Of a stretch of DNA of 64,000 bases, positions 34,444 through 43,001 are shown in pieces (within the stretch, counting starts at the first letter, position 1; each line of letters opens with the position of its first letter). The notes beneath the pieces are model-generated. The model searched no databases. It saw nothing but the letters and a program-made list of their open reading frames with translations, and was not told where the DNA came from. This DNA is from Poriferisodalis sp965231925 (GTDB lineage Bacteria; Actinomycetota; Acidimicrobiia; Acidimicrobiales; Poriferisodalaceae), in contig OZ246894.1 in the NCBI GenBank assembly GCA_965231925.1, positions 1,054,001-1,118,000 on the forward strand. The letters are read 5' to 3'. The position numbers and the translations under genes were made by a program.

Positions 34444-35745
34444 ATGCTGATCGGCCAGCCGTTCCACGGCTGGCGCGTGGCGTGGGCCGGCTTCTGGGTG
34501 CTGTTCATCGTCTACGGCATCCAGTTCAGCTACGGCACCTTCGAGGGGGCGATCAGCGCAGACAAGGGCTGGTCGGCAACGTGGCTGCAGCTGGCGTATG
34601 CCTCCTACATCCTCGCCTACAGCGCCGCCAGCGCCTTCACGGGGCAGCTCACCGACCGGTTCGGCCCGCGCAAGGTCATTGCCTTGGGCGCGGCGCTGCT
34701 CGCAGCGGGTTACCTGGTGCTGTCAGCCGCAGGGAGCCTGGCGATGGTGTTCATCGGTCTTGCGGTGATCGCCCCCCTCGGGATGTCGTCGTCGTGGGTG
34801 CCTGCGAACGCCACCGTCGTGCGCTGGTTCACCGACCGGCGTGGGCTGGCGACCGGCATCGTCGGCTCTGGCGGGAGCGCAGGAGGGATCGTTGCGCCGC
34901 CGATCGCCGCCTGGCTCGTCTCCCAATACGGATGGCGGACCGCCATCGCGGTGATGGCGGTGGTGGGCGGCGTGCTCATGGCGGCGACCGCGATGGTGTT
35001 CGTGCGCGACCCCGAGTCGATCGGTCAGCGGCCCGATGGGCGCACGCCCGATCCTGCCGAGCGCCCGCTCAGGCGGTCGCGGGTCGCATCCCAGCCGACT
35101 GCATTCGTCGTGGACGCCGAACGCACGAGCGAACCGGACGGCGAGAATCCCGCAACTGCATGGACCGCTGCCCAAGCGTGGCGCAATTCGGTGTTCTGGC
35201 GCATCTTCGGCATGTTCGCCCTGACGTTCGTCGTGGTGTTCGTGCCCTTCGCGCATGGCGTTCAGTACGCCCGAAGCCTCGGCTTCTCACCGCTGTGGTC
35301 GGCAGGCGTCATCAGCTCCATCGGCATCGGCGGGCTGGTCGGGCGCATCGTGACTGGCCCGCTGTCGGACCGCATCGACCGTCGCCGCGCCGTGATGCTG
35401 GCATTGGCGGTGGAAACGTTCTCCTTCGTCGGCATCGCGGTGTCCGACGGGCTGGTGCTGCTCTATGCCTCGTCAATCGCGTTCGGCCTGTCCTACGGCG
35501 GCAGCGTGGCGGTGTTCCCGGCACTGGTCGCCGACTACTTCGGCCGCACCAACGCCGGCGCGATCGTGGGACGCTTCTTCGCGACTGCGGGTTCGTTCGC
35601 CGCCGTGGGCCCCTACGTCGCTCAGCTGCTGCTCGGCACCACCGGCGGCTACGGCTGGACGTTTTCCATGGCTGCCGCCTCGAATGCCTGCGCGCTCGGC
35701 TTGGCCTTCACGCTCCCGCGCCCGGTCTTGCTGCCGAAGCGCTGA
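34444..35745 (+). CDS. Major facilitator superfamily transporter (OFA/MCT-like)
   Basis: A 433-residue permease with about twelve transmembrane segments. GWRVAWAGFWVLFIVYGIQFSYGTFEGA and FTGQLTDRFGPRKVIALGAA are typical of the oxalate-formate antiporter/monocarboxylate group; GRIVTGPLSDRIDRRRAVML begins the second half. The loop between the halves contains a variable ~45-residue stretch. The start at 34444 (MLIGQPFHGW) is chosen because the family starts there; an in-frame ATG at 34378 would add 22 atypical residues. It precedes the 2-oxoacid oxidoreductase gene and may import an organic acid. Confidence 0.85.
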   Translation: MLIGQPFHGWRVAWAGFWVLFIVYGIQFSYGTFEGAISADKGWSATWLQLAYASYILAYSAASAFTGQLTDRFGPRKVIALGAALLAAGYLVLSAAGSLAMVFIGLAVIAPLGMSSSWVPANATVVRWFTDRRGLATGIVGSGGSAGGIVAPPIAAWLVSQYGWRTAIAVMAVVGGVLMAATAMVFVRDPESIGQRPDGRTPDPAERPLRRSRVASQPTAFVVDAERTSEPDGENPATAWTAAQAWRNSVFWRIFGMFALTFVVVFVPFAHGVQYARSLGFSPLWSAGVISSIGIGGLVGRIVTGPLSDRIDRRRAVMLALAVETFSFVGIAVSDGLVLLYASSIAFGLSYGGSVAVFPALVADYFGRTNAGAIVGRFFATAGSFAAVGPYVAQLLLGTTGGYGWTFSMAAASNACALGLAFTLPRPVLLPKR

Positions 35746-35770
35746 TCAATCAGCGAGCCGTCGCAACGCC

Positions 35771-35842
35771 TCATGCTTCCTGCTCTTGTTCGCTGTCGCT
35801 CACGGGCTGCTCGGGCCGCGGCCTCCGGCGCCCTCACCTCCC
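35771..35842 (-). repeat. Dispersed repeat, copy 4 (inverted, diverged)
   Basis: On the minus strand it reads CGGCCCGAGCAGCCCGTGAG followed by CGACAGCGAACAAGAGCAGG. It matches the core of copies 1-3 with scattered substitutions. It lies between the MFS and indolepyruvate oxidoreductase genes. Confidence 0.75.
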
Positions 35843-35883
35843 GGGCAGGCTTTTGGGCTGACGGGTAGCCTCCGCAGGAAGCC

Positions 35884-38800
35884 ATGACGGCGGATCAGGG
35901 GGATTCGATGGCACTCGCAGACTTCAAGCTCGAGGACCGCTTCGACCGCGCCGAAGGCGATGTCGCAATGTCAGGTGTGCAGGCCCTGCTGCGGGTGCTG
36001 CTCGACCAGTTGCGCGCCGACCGCCGAGACGGGTTCAACAACGCGGCGATGGTGTCGGGATACCGCGGCTCGCCGCTGGGCGGCATCGATGCGCTGATGA
36101 CCGGCAATGCCGAGGAACTGAAGCAGAACAACATCAGCTTCGTTCCCGGGCTCAACGAGGATCTCGGCGCAACAACCGTGTGGGGCAGCCAGCTCGCCAA
36201 CCGCAACTTCCAAGGCATCTACGACGGCGTGCTGGGCATGTGGTACGGCAAGGCGCCCGGCGTGGACCGCTCTGGCGACGCCATCAAGCATGCGAACGTC
36301 TGCGGCGTCGATCCCAAGGGCGGCGTGCTGCTCGTAGCGGGCGACGATCCGGCCTCCAAGTCGTCCACGCTGGCCTCTGAGTCCGAGCCGGTGCTCATTC
36401 ACTTCCAGACCCCGATCCTGTACCCCGGCTCGGTCCAGGAAGTCATCGACTACGGCCGCTGGGGCTACGAGCTGTCCCGCTATTCCGGCTTCTGGTCGGC
36501 GCTGAAGATCGTCACCAATGTCGCCGACGGCTACTCGACCGTCGAAGTCGGCCCCGGACGGGTCAGCGCCACGCGCCCCGCCTTCGAATGGGACGGCAAG
36601 CCCTGGGCACATACCCAGCAAGACGCCTTGTTCGGCCCCAATGCCGTGCGCATGGAACTCGAGATTCATGAGGGCCGCATGGTTGCGGTCGAAAAGTTCG
36701 TGGCGCAGAACAAGCTCAACCGCCAGACCGTCACCAGCCCCGACGCCAAGGTCGGCTTGGTCGCGGCCGGGAAGACCTACTACGACCTGCGCGAGGCGCT
36801 CGACCGCATGGGCCTCGGCGAGGCAGAGCTGTCTCGCCGCGGCATCCGCATCTTCAAGCCGACCGTGGTGTGGCCGCTCGAGCCCACGAGCCTGCGCGAG
36901 TTCGCACGCGGGCTCGACGTGATCGTCGTGGTCGAGGAGAAGCGCTCGGTCATCGAGACGCTGGCCCGCGAGATCCTCTACGGCACCCCCGATGCTCCGC
37001 GCATCCTGGGCAAGCGCGACGCCTCCGACGGCTTCTGGTTCCCCGGTCACGGCGAGATGGACGCTGATCTCATCGCCCGCAAGATCCGGCCGTTCCTGGT
37101 GGACCGGTTTGGCGGCGACGGCGTCGGCCCTGCGGTGCCCGAACGCATCACGATCCCGCTCGCGGTGACCACCAAGGACGGGGCCAAGGCAGCGGGCCGC
37201 ACCCCGGGCTTCTGCTCGGGCTGCCCGCACAACCGCTCGACGTGGGTTCCTGAGGGCTCCGAGGCCGGCGGCGGCATCGGCTGCCATGGCATGGCAGCGA
37301 TGACACCCACCCGCAACGTCCGCGGCACTACCCAGATGGGCGGCGAAGGCGTCCAGTGGGTCGGCGCAGCGCCGTTCGTGACGATGGATCACCGCTTCCA
37401 GAACATTGGCGACGGCACGTTCCACCACTCCGGCTCGCTGGCCGTGCGCCAGGCCGTCGCGGCAGGCACCAACGTCACCTACAAGATCCTCTACAACGCA
37501 GCGGTCGCCATGACCGGCGGCCAAGACGTGGACGGCGGCATGGAGGTGCCGGAGCTGACTCGTTCCCTGCACGCCGAGGGTGTGGCCAAGGTGATGGTCG
37601 TCGCCGACGATCCCTCCAAGTACCCCCCAGACGCACAATTCGCGCCCGACACCGATGTCTGGCACCGCGATCGTCTCGACGAAGCGCAGCGTTTGCTGCG
37701 TGACATCGAGGGCTGCACCGTGCTCATCTACGACCAGGCGTGCGCGGCCGAGCTCCGGCGTGACCGCAAGCGCGGCAAGGTGGCCGAGCCCAAGACGCGG
37801 GTCTTCATCAACGAGGCCGTTTGTGAAGGCTGCGGCGACTGCGGCGAGAAGTCGAGCTGCCTCAGCGTGCAGCCGATCGAGACCGAGTTCGGTCGCAAGA
37901 CCCAGATTCACCAGTCCTCGTGCAACAAGGACTTCACCTGCCTCGACGGTGACTGCCCGGCGTTCATCGAGGTCGTGCCTGGCGGCAAGGTGCCCACGAA
38001 GGCAACTGCCGCCGTGGACGAGATTGGCGACGACCTGCCCGAGCCGGATCGGCTCGAAGAGGGCAACATCTTGATGATGGGCATCGGCGGCACCGGCGTG
38101 GTGACCGTGAACCAGATGCTCGCCACGGCGGCTCTGCTCGACGGCAAGCAGGCCAACGGGCTCGACCAGACGGGACTTGCCCAAAAGGGCGGCCCGGTGG
38201 TGTCGAACCTGAAGGTCCGCCGCCGGGAGGCTGAGCCGAATGGCGAAGCCGGGGCCCGAGCGGCCCGTGAGCCCGTGTCGAAGCGAGACGGGGAACAAGA
38301 GCGGCAGACAACTGGCGGCGACAACGCCGATCCTGATGTCGGCGAAGCCAACAAGATCGGCACCGGCGAGGCCGACGCCTACATCGTGTTCGACCTGCTG
38401 TCGGGCACGAACCCGGTCAACCTCGAGAAGGCGCAGGCGGGCCGCACGGTTGCGCTGGTGTCCTCATCGAAGGTGCCGACCAGCGCGATGGTGCGTGACA
38501 CCTCCGCAGAGTTCCCGGAGTGGACAGCCTTCCAGCGTTCCATCGACGATGCCACTACCCCCGAGCGCAACATCTATTTCGACGCAGGCACGCTGTCGGA
38601 CAACCTGTTCCGTTCGCACATGCCGGCCAACGTGCTGGTGCTCGGCGCCGCCTACCAGTCGGGCGTGGTGCCCATCAGCGCCTCGGCGATCGAGCGGGCC
38701 ATCGAGCTCAACGGCGTTGCGGTCGAGATGAACACCCAGGCGTTTCGCATCGGCCGCAAGATCGTGCTCGATCCCGACTTCATGGCGACGCTGCACGTCG

Positions 38801-39498
38801 ACCGTGTTGGCCGTGGGAAGCGCGAGACGGGCCCGTCGAAGCGTGAGCAGAAGCTCATCGATGCGGTCTCCGATCCGTCCGAGGAACTGGCCCGGCTGCT
38901 GCGCATCCGTGTGCCCGACCTGGTGGGGTACCAGAGCGTCGACTACGCGGCGGCCTATGCCGAGTTCGTGGCCGAGGTGCGCGAGGCCGAGGCTGCTGCG
39001 GGCGATGACACAGCGCTCAGCGAGACCGTGGCCCGGTACCTGCACAAGCTGATGGCGTACAAGGACGAGTACGAAGTTGCCCGCCTGCATCGCAACAAGT
39101 CCTTCCAGCAGGCAGTGCGCGACCAGTTCGGCGACAAGACCGAGGTCACCTACAAGCTGCACCCGCCGATCATGCGGCGCATGGGCGTCGAGAAGAAGAT
39201 CGGCCTCGGCCGGTCAGGTGACGTTGCGTTCGCCCTGCTGGCGCGGATGAAGGGCCTGCGCGGCGGGGCGCTCGACATCTTCGGCAAGACCGCTCATCGC
39301 AAGATGGAGCGAGAGCTGATCGACGAGTACCGAGGGATGATCTCCCGGGCGCTCGACACGTTGACGAGCGGTGACAGTGCCGCGTACGCCCGTGCCGTCG
39401 AGATTGCCGAGCTTCCCGACATGATCCGCGGCTACGAGGACATCAAGGAAGCCAACGTCGAGCAGTTCCGGGCCCGCGCCGCCGAACTCGGCGCCTGA
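35884..39498 (+). CDS. Fused indolepyruvate ferredoxin oxidoreductase (2-oxoacid:ferredoxin oxidoreductase)
   Basis: 1,204 residues. An N-terminal ThDP/pyrimidine-binding part (SGYRGSPLGGID, FVPGLNEDLGATTVWGSQ) is followed by the C-terminal ThDP half (CSGCPHNRST, GGIGCHGMAAM), a Cys-rich [4Fe-4S] region near 645-690 (CEGCGDCGEKSSC, CNKDFTCLDGDC), and the gamma domain from ~730 (MGIGGTGVVTVNQML). It oxidatively decarboxylates aryl-2-oxoacids to acyl-CoA using ferredoxin. About 35 residues near 781-815 (REAEPNGEAGARAAREPVSK and on) come from dispersed-repeat copy 3 in frame, between SNLKV and ANKIGTGEAD, where relatives have no such insert. The ATG follows AGGAAG. Confidence 0.93.
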   Translation: MTADQGDSMALADFKLEDRFDRAEGDVAMSGVQALLRVLLDQLRADRRDGFNNAAMVSGYRGSPLGGIDALMTGNAEELKQNNISFVPGLNEDLGATTVWGSQLANRNFQGIYDGVLGMWYGKAPGVDRSGDAIKHANVCGVDPKGGVLLVAGDDPASKSSTLASESEPVLIHFQTPILYPGSVQEVIDYGRWGYELSRYSGFWSALKIVTNVADGYSTVEVGPGRVSATRPAFEWDGKPWAHTQQDALFGPNAVRMELEIHEGRMVAVEKFVAQNKLNRQTVTSPDAKVGLVAAGKTYYDLREALDRMGLGEAELSRRGIRIFKPTVVWPLEPTSLREFARGLDVIVVVEEKRSVIETLAREILYGTPDAPRILGKRDASDGFWFPGHGEMDADLIARKIRPFLVDRFGGDGVGPAVPERITIPLAVTTKDGAKAAGRTPGFCSGCPHNRSTWVPEGSEAGGGIGCHGMAAMTPTRNVRGTTQMGGEGVQWVGAAPFVTMDHRFQNIGDGTFHHSGSLAVRQAVAAGTNVTYKILYNAAVAMTGGQDVDGGMEVPELTRSLHAEGVAKVMVVADDPSKYPPDAQFAPDTDVWHRDRLDEAQRLLRDIEGCTVLIYDQACAAELRRDRKRGKVAEPKTRVFINEAVCEGCGDCGEKSSCLSVQPIETEFGRKTQIHQSSCNKDFTCLDGDCPAFIEVVPGGKVPTKATAAVDEIGDDLPEPDRLEEGNILMMGIGGTGVVTVNQMLATAALLDGKQANGLDQTGLAQKGGPVVSNLKVRRREAEPNGEAGARAAREPVSKRDGEQERQTTGGDNADPDVGEANKIGTGEADAYIVFDLLSGTNPVNLEKAQAGRTVALVSSSKVPTSAMVRDTSAEFPEWTAFQRSIDDATTPERNIYFDAGTLSDNLFRSHMPANVLVLGAAYQSGVVPISASAIERAIELNGVAVEMNTQAFRIGRKIVLDPDFMATLHVDRVGRGKRETGPSKREQKLIDAVSDPSEELARLLRIRVPDLVGYQSVDYAAAYAEFVAEVREAEAAAGDDTALSETVARYLHKLMAYKDEYEVARLHRNKSFQQAVRDQFGDKTEVTYKLHPPIMRRMGVEKKIGLGRSGDVAFALLARMKGLRGGALDIFGKTAHRKMERELIDEYRGMISRALDTLTSGDSAAYARAVEIAELPDMIRGYEDIKEANVEQFRARAAELGA
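38227..38318 (+). repeat. Dispersed repeat, copy 3, inside the oxidoreductase gene
   Basis: Starts GAGGCTGAGCCGAATGGCGA like copies 1 and 2, carries GGCCCGAGCGGCCCGTGAGC, then a ~20-bp extra segment (CCGTGTCGAAGCGAGACGGG) before AACAAGAGCGGCAGACAACT. The reading frame is kept open right through. Confidence 0.85.
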
Positions 39499-39546
39499 GC
39501 GGAACTCGCCGAGCGGCCGCCGCAGTATGACGGCACCTGCTGGCTG

Positions 39547-40485
39547 ATGGCAGCGAACCGGCCCGAGGGGCACACGCCGAGTGCTCCCGCGTGGTGCGTC
39601 GTCGATTTTCCTGAGCTGACGGCTTATTCGATGATCTTCTCGAAGGGGCCCGGCAACGCGGAGACATTGGCCGAGCTGCACGCGGCGCTGACCGATGACG
39701 AAGATCGACCTGACCACCTCGAGCGTGCCCGGATCGTCAACTTCACCGACGAGGGCGACGACGCCGCGGAGGCCCAAGGCGACATCGAGACAGTCTTCAT
39801 GGCCTACTGGGTGGACCCGGCGGTCTACGAGCGCTGGCGCGACGGCTGCGAAACGCTCGACCGACCGGGTGTCTACTGCGAGACGGCGATCATCCCCGCA
39901 GAGCGCTGGGAGACGATTGCGGGGACGAAGCGACCGCTGCCGGGCGTGCGCAACCTGACCTCGGTGGATCTCACCGAGCTGCACGACTACTGGGGCGCCG
40001 CACGCGATCGCATGGCGGCCAGTGCTGAGGATCCCTTCGAGGCGGCGCCGGGGTCGCCGCTGCCGGCCAACTTGTGCCTCATCCGGTCGGGTCAGAAATG
40101 GGACGAATGCCTCGACGACGAGCGGGAGATGTACTTCACCGACATCGAGCCGAAGCTGCGGGCTGGCATCGACTTCCTGGCCCGCAACCCTGACACCGGC
40201 TGCATCTCCAGCCGCTTCCTGCGGGAGCAGACCATTGACGGCGAAGACTTGGAGTCGACCAGCTTCGTGGGTTGGTTCGAAGACTTGGAGTCGCTCGAGG
40301 CGTGGTCGCGTTCGCACTCCACGCACCTGGCGATCTTCCACTCGTTCCTCTCGACGGTCCAGCTCCTCGGCCGCCCGCCCAAGCTGCGCCTGTGGCACGA
40401 AGTCTCGGTACTGCCCGAAGGCGGAGTTGAGCTGCTCAACACCGAGCTGTCCCCATTTGCCGAGCTGGTTTCCCCGGCCGCCTGA
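39547..40485 (+). CDS. oxd: Aldoxime dehydratase (haem-containing)
   Basis: A haem lyase that dehydrates aldoximes to nitriles, 312 residues, slightly short at the N-terminus against the ~350 usual. RERxP-type core segments are YWGAARDRMAASAED, LCLIRSGQKWDECLDDEREMYFTDIEPKL and GCISSRFLREQTIDG. The SHSTHLAIFHSFL segment supplies the proximal haem His and LRLWHEVSVLPEG the catalytic His. All match phenylacetaldoxime dehydratases. No nitrilase or nitrile hydratase is adjacent. It lies 48 nt after the oxidoreductase gene, so the two may form one unit handling aromatic amino-acid derivatives. Confidence 0.9.
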   Translation: MAANRPEGHTPSAPAWCVVDFPELTAYSMIFSKGPGNAETLAELHAALTDDEDRPDHLERARIVNFTDEGDDAAEAQGDIETVFMAYWVDPAVYERWRDGCETLDRPGVYCETAIIPAERWETIAGTKRPLPGVRNLTSVDLTELHDYWGAARDRMAASAEDPFEAAPGSPLPANLCLIRSGQKWDECLDDEREMYFTDIEPKLRAGIDFLARNPDTGCISSRFLREQTIDGEDLESTSFVGWFEDLESLEAWSRSHSTHLAIFHSFLSTVQLLGRPPKLRLWHEVSVLPEGGVELLNTELSPFAELVSPAA

Positions 40486-40601
40486 CCCGCTGGCAATGTT
40501 GCGCAGCGATGGTGGGCATGTCGATTTGTGTGCAAACCGGCCGTCCTGAGCGGTGTTCCCGCACCAGTCTCGACGCAGCGGCGTGTCGAGTTCACCCTTC
40601 G

Positions 40602-40607
40602 TAGGCT
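40602..40607 (+). promoter_or_regulatory. -10 box TAGGCT, leaderless layout
   Basis: TAGGCT with 8 nt before the GTG at 40616. It drives the transsulfuration pair. Confidence 0.45.
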
Positions 40608-40615
40608 GTGACGCC

Positions 40616-41668
40616 GTGACTGACTCCGGTCCGATGCCCGGGGCCCTCGAGGGCCTGGACATAGCGCCTTCGGTGCTCGATCTCGTCGGTCAAACGCCCT
40701 TGGTGCGACTGGGTCGCGTGGCGCCCGACATCGCTACCCCGGTGGTGGCCAAGCTCGAAACCGCCAACCCCGGTGGATCAGTGAAGGACCGTGCCGCGGT
40801 CGCCATGATCGACGCCGCTGAGGCCGACGGGAGTCTGCAGCCCGGCGACACCATCGTCGAACCCACCTCGGGCAACACCGGCGTCGGCCTGGCCGTCGTG
40901 GCCGCCCAGCGGGGTTATCGCTGCCTGTTCGTGTGCACCGACAAGGTGGCGCCCGAGAAAGTGCAGCTCTTGCGTGCGTACGGTGCCGAAGTGATCGTGT
41001 GCCCCGCCAAGGTCGACCCTGAAGATCCCCGCTCCTACTACTCCACTGCGGCACGGCTGCGCGACGAGACGCCTCGAGCCTTCTCGCCCGACCAGTACTC
41101 GAACCAGAACAACCCCCGGGCGCACTACGAGACCACCGGTCCCGAGATCTGGGCCCAGACCGGCGGGCGGGTCACCCACTTCGTGGCCGGCGCAGGCACC
41201 GGCGGCACCGTCAGCGGTGTCGGCCGCTTCCTCAAAGAGCAGAACCCGTCGATCGAGGTCATCGTGGCCGACCCGCCCGAATCGGTCTATGCAGGCGGCG
41301 TCGGCAGCCCCTACCTCGTGGAGGGCATCGGCGAGGACTTCTGGCCCACCACCTACCACGCCAAGATCATCGACCGTGTGCTGCCGGTGACCGACGCCGA
41401 CTCGTTCGCCATGGCTCGGCATGTGACCCGCGCCGAAGGGCTGCTCATCGGCGGCTCGGGCGGCACCGCCGTCACCGGCGCCTTCCGCATCGCCGCCGAG
41501 CTCGACGCTGCGGGCCGCGCCACCGAATCCCTGGTCGTCACCCTCATCCCCGACTCAGGCCGCGGCTATCTCAGCCGAGTCTTCGACGACGACTGGCTGG
41601 AGTCCCGCGGGTTGCAGCCGGGCCACGAGGTGGACGTCAGCCCGCCGGGTGAACTGGGGGAATGCTGA
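40616..41668 (+). CDS. Cystathionine beta-synthase / cysteine synthase family enzyme
   Basis: A PLP enzyme of 350 residues. NPGGSVKDRAAVAMI carries the PLP Lys (near residue 57), PTSGNTGVGLAVVA binds the substrate carboxylate and GAGTGGTVSGVGRFLKE the PLP phosphate. Length and the YYSTAARLRDETPRAFSPDQYSNQNNP segment point to cystathionine beta-synthase rather than O-acetylserine sulfhydrylase, but the C-terminal CBS domains are absent. The following gamma-lyase-type gene overlaps its stop, which supports a reverse transsulfuration role (homocysteine to cysteine). Confidence 0.9.
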   Translation: MTDSGPMPGALEGLDIAPSVLDLVGQTPLVRLGRVAPDIATPVVAKLETANPGGSVKDRAAVAMIDAAEADGSLQPGDTIVEPTSGNTGVGLAVVAAQRGYRCLFVCTDKVAPEKVQLLRAYGAEVIVCPAKVDPEDPRSYYSTAARLRDETPRAFSPDQYSNQNNPRAHYETTGPEIWAQTGGRVTHFVAGAGTGGTVSGVGRFLKEQNPSIEVIVADPPESVYAGGVGSPYLVEGIGEDFWPTTYHAKIIDRVLPVTDADSFAMARHVTRAEGLLIGGSGGTAVTGAFRIAAELDAAGRATESLVVTLIPDSGRGYLSRVFDDDWLESRGLQPGHEVDVSPPGELGEC

Positions 41669-42867
41669 TGCTGGGCGGTGACCCGCAGATGTCGGGCTTC
41701 GAGGATCCTGACGAGTTCGGTTTTGAGACGCGGGCGATCCGGGCTGGTCAGCCGCACGACCCGTACACCGGCGCAGTCGTCACGCCGATCTCGCTGGCCA
41801 CGACCTTTGCCCAGGAAGCTGTCGGCCAGCCTCGTCATGGCTATGAGTACGGCCGCACCGGCAACCCGACCCGTCACGCCTACCAGGTGTGCGTGGCATC
41901 GCTGGAGGGGGCCCGGCACGGGTTCGCCTTTGCCAGCGGGCTGGCGGCATCCGATGCGCTGCTGCGGGTGCTGCGGCCCGGTGACAGCCTGCTGCTCGGC
42001 GACGACGCCTACGGCGGCACCTTCCGGCTGATCGACACGGTGTTCGGCAACGCCGGCATCGGCATGGCGGCAGCCGATCTCACCGCTCCCGACAAGATCC
42101 GCGACGCCTGGACGCCCAGCACCCGCATGGTATGGCTGGAGTCGCCCACCAACCCGCTGCTCACGGTCTTCGACATCGAGGCCATCTGTGCCGTCACGCA
42201 CGAGCTGGGCGGCATCGTCGTGGTGGACAACACGTTCGCCACGCCGTACCTGCAGCAGCCGCTCGCGCTCGGCGCGGATGCCGTGGTGCACTCGGCCACC
42301 AAGTATCTCGGCGGCCACAGCGATGTCGTGGGCGGCTTCGTGGCAACCAACGACGACGAGCTGGCTGATCACCTGGTGTTCACCCAGAATGCCGTGGGCG
42401 CCGTGCCGAGCCCGTTCGACTGCTACATGACGCTGCGCGGCGTCAAGACCCTCGGCGTGCGCATGGACCGCCACGGTGCGAGTGCGCAAGCAATCGTCGA
42501 GCTACTCGAAGGGCACCCCGCAGTGCGTTCGGTGCTGTATCCGGGACTCCCCGATCACCTCGGCCACGACGTCGCCTGCAGGCAGATGAGCGGCTTTGGC
42601 GGCATGGTGTCGTTCCGGCTGCACGGCGGGCGTGACGCAGCCGAGCGCGTCGTCACCTCGACGAGGGTGTTCACGCTGGCGGAGTCGCTGGGCGCGGTCG
42701 AATCGCTGATCGAGCATCCCGGCGCCATGACCCATGCGTCGGCTGCCGGTTCGGCCCTCGAGGTGCCCGACGACTTGGTCCGGCTGTCGGTCGGGCTCGA
42801 GACGATCTCGGACTTGGCGGACGATCTCGGGGCTGCGCTAGACACCGCATCCGTCGGCGCTGACTAG
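41662..42867 (+). CDS. Cystathionine gamma-lyase/gamma-synthase family enzyme
   Basis: A Cys/Met-metabolism PLP enzyme of 401 residues. YEYGRTGNPTRHAYQ, FASGLAASDALLRVL, DNTFATPYLQQPLALGADAVVHSATKYLGGHSDVVGG (PLP Lys in SATKY near 213) and SVGLETISDL are family signatures. It overlaps the cystathionine beta-synthase gene by 7 nt, so the pair probably converts homocysteine to cysteine; gamma-synthase activity cannot be excluded from sequence. An alternative ATG lies two codons later. Confidence 0.9.
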   Translation: MLMLGGDPQMSGFEDPDEFGFETRAIRAGQPHDPYTGAVVTPISLATTFAQEAVGQPRHGYEYGRTGNPTRHAYQVCVASLEGARHGFAFASGLAASDALLRVLRPGDSLLLGDDAYGGTFRLIDTVFGNAGIGMAAADLTAPDKIRDAWTPSTRMVWLESPTNPLLTVFDIEAICAVTHELGGIVVVDNTFATPYLQQPLALGADAVVHSATKYLGGHSDVVGGFVATNDDELADHLVFTQNAVGAVPSPFDCYMTLRGVKTLGVRMDRHGASAQAIVELLEGHPAVRSVLYPGLPDHLGHDVACRQMSGFGGMVSFRLHGGRDAAERVVTSTRVFTLAESLGAVESLIEHPGAMTHASAAGSALEVPDDLVRLSVGLETISDLADDLGAALDTASVGAD

Positions 42868-43001
42868 GTCATTCGGGCCCGACGAGCAGGCACAGTCTTG
42901 GGCCTTGGCGAAGCCAGTGTCGGGGCGGTTGACCTGCCATGATGTGCGGATCAGCCCCAGAGTGTCCGCTGGCGCGCTGACGCGCGACGAGGAGAAAATT
43001 G

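Noticed and set aside
35971..38298. 775-codon open frame on the minus strand
   Set aside because: Antisense of the indolepyruvate oxidoreductase gene, with no recognisable motifs.
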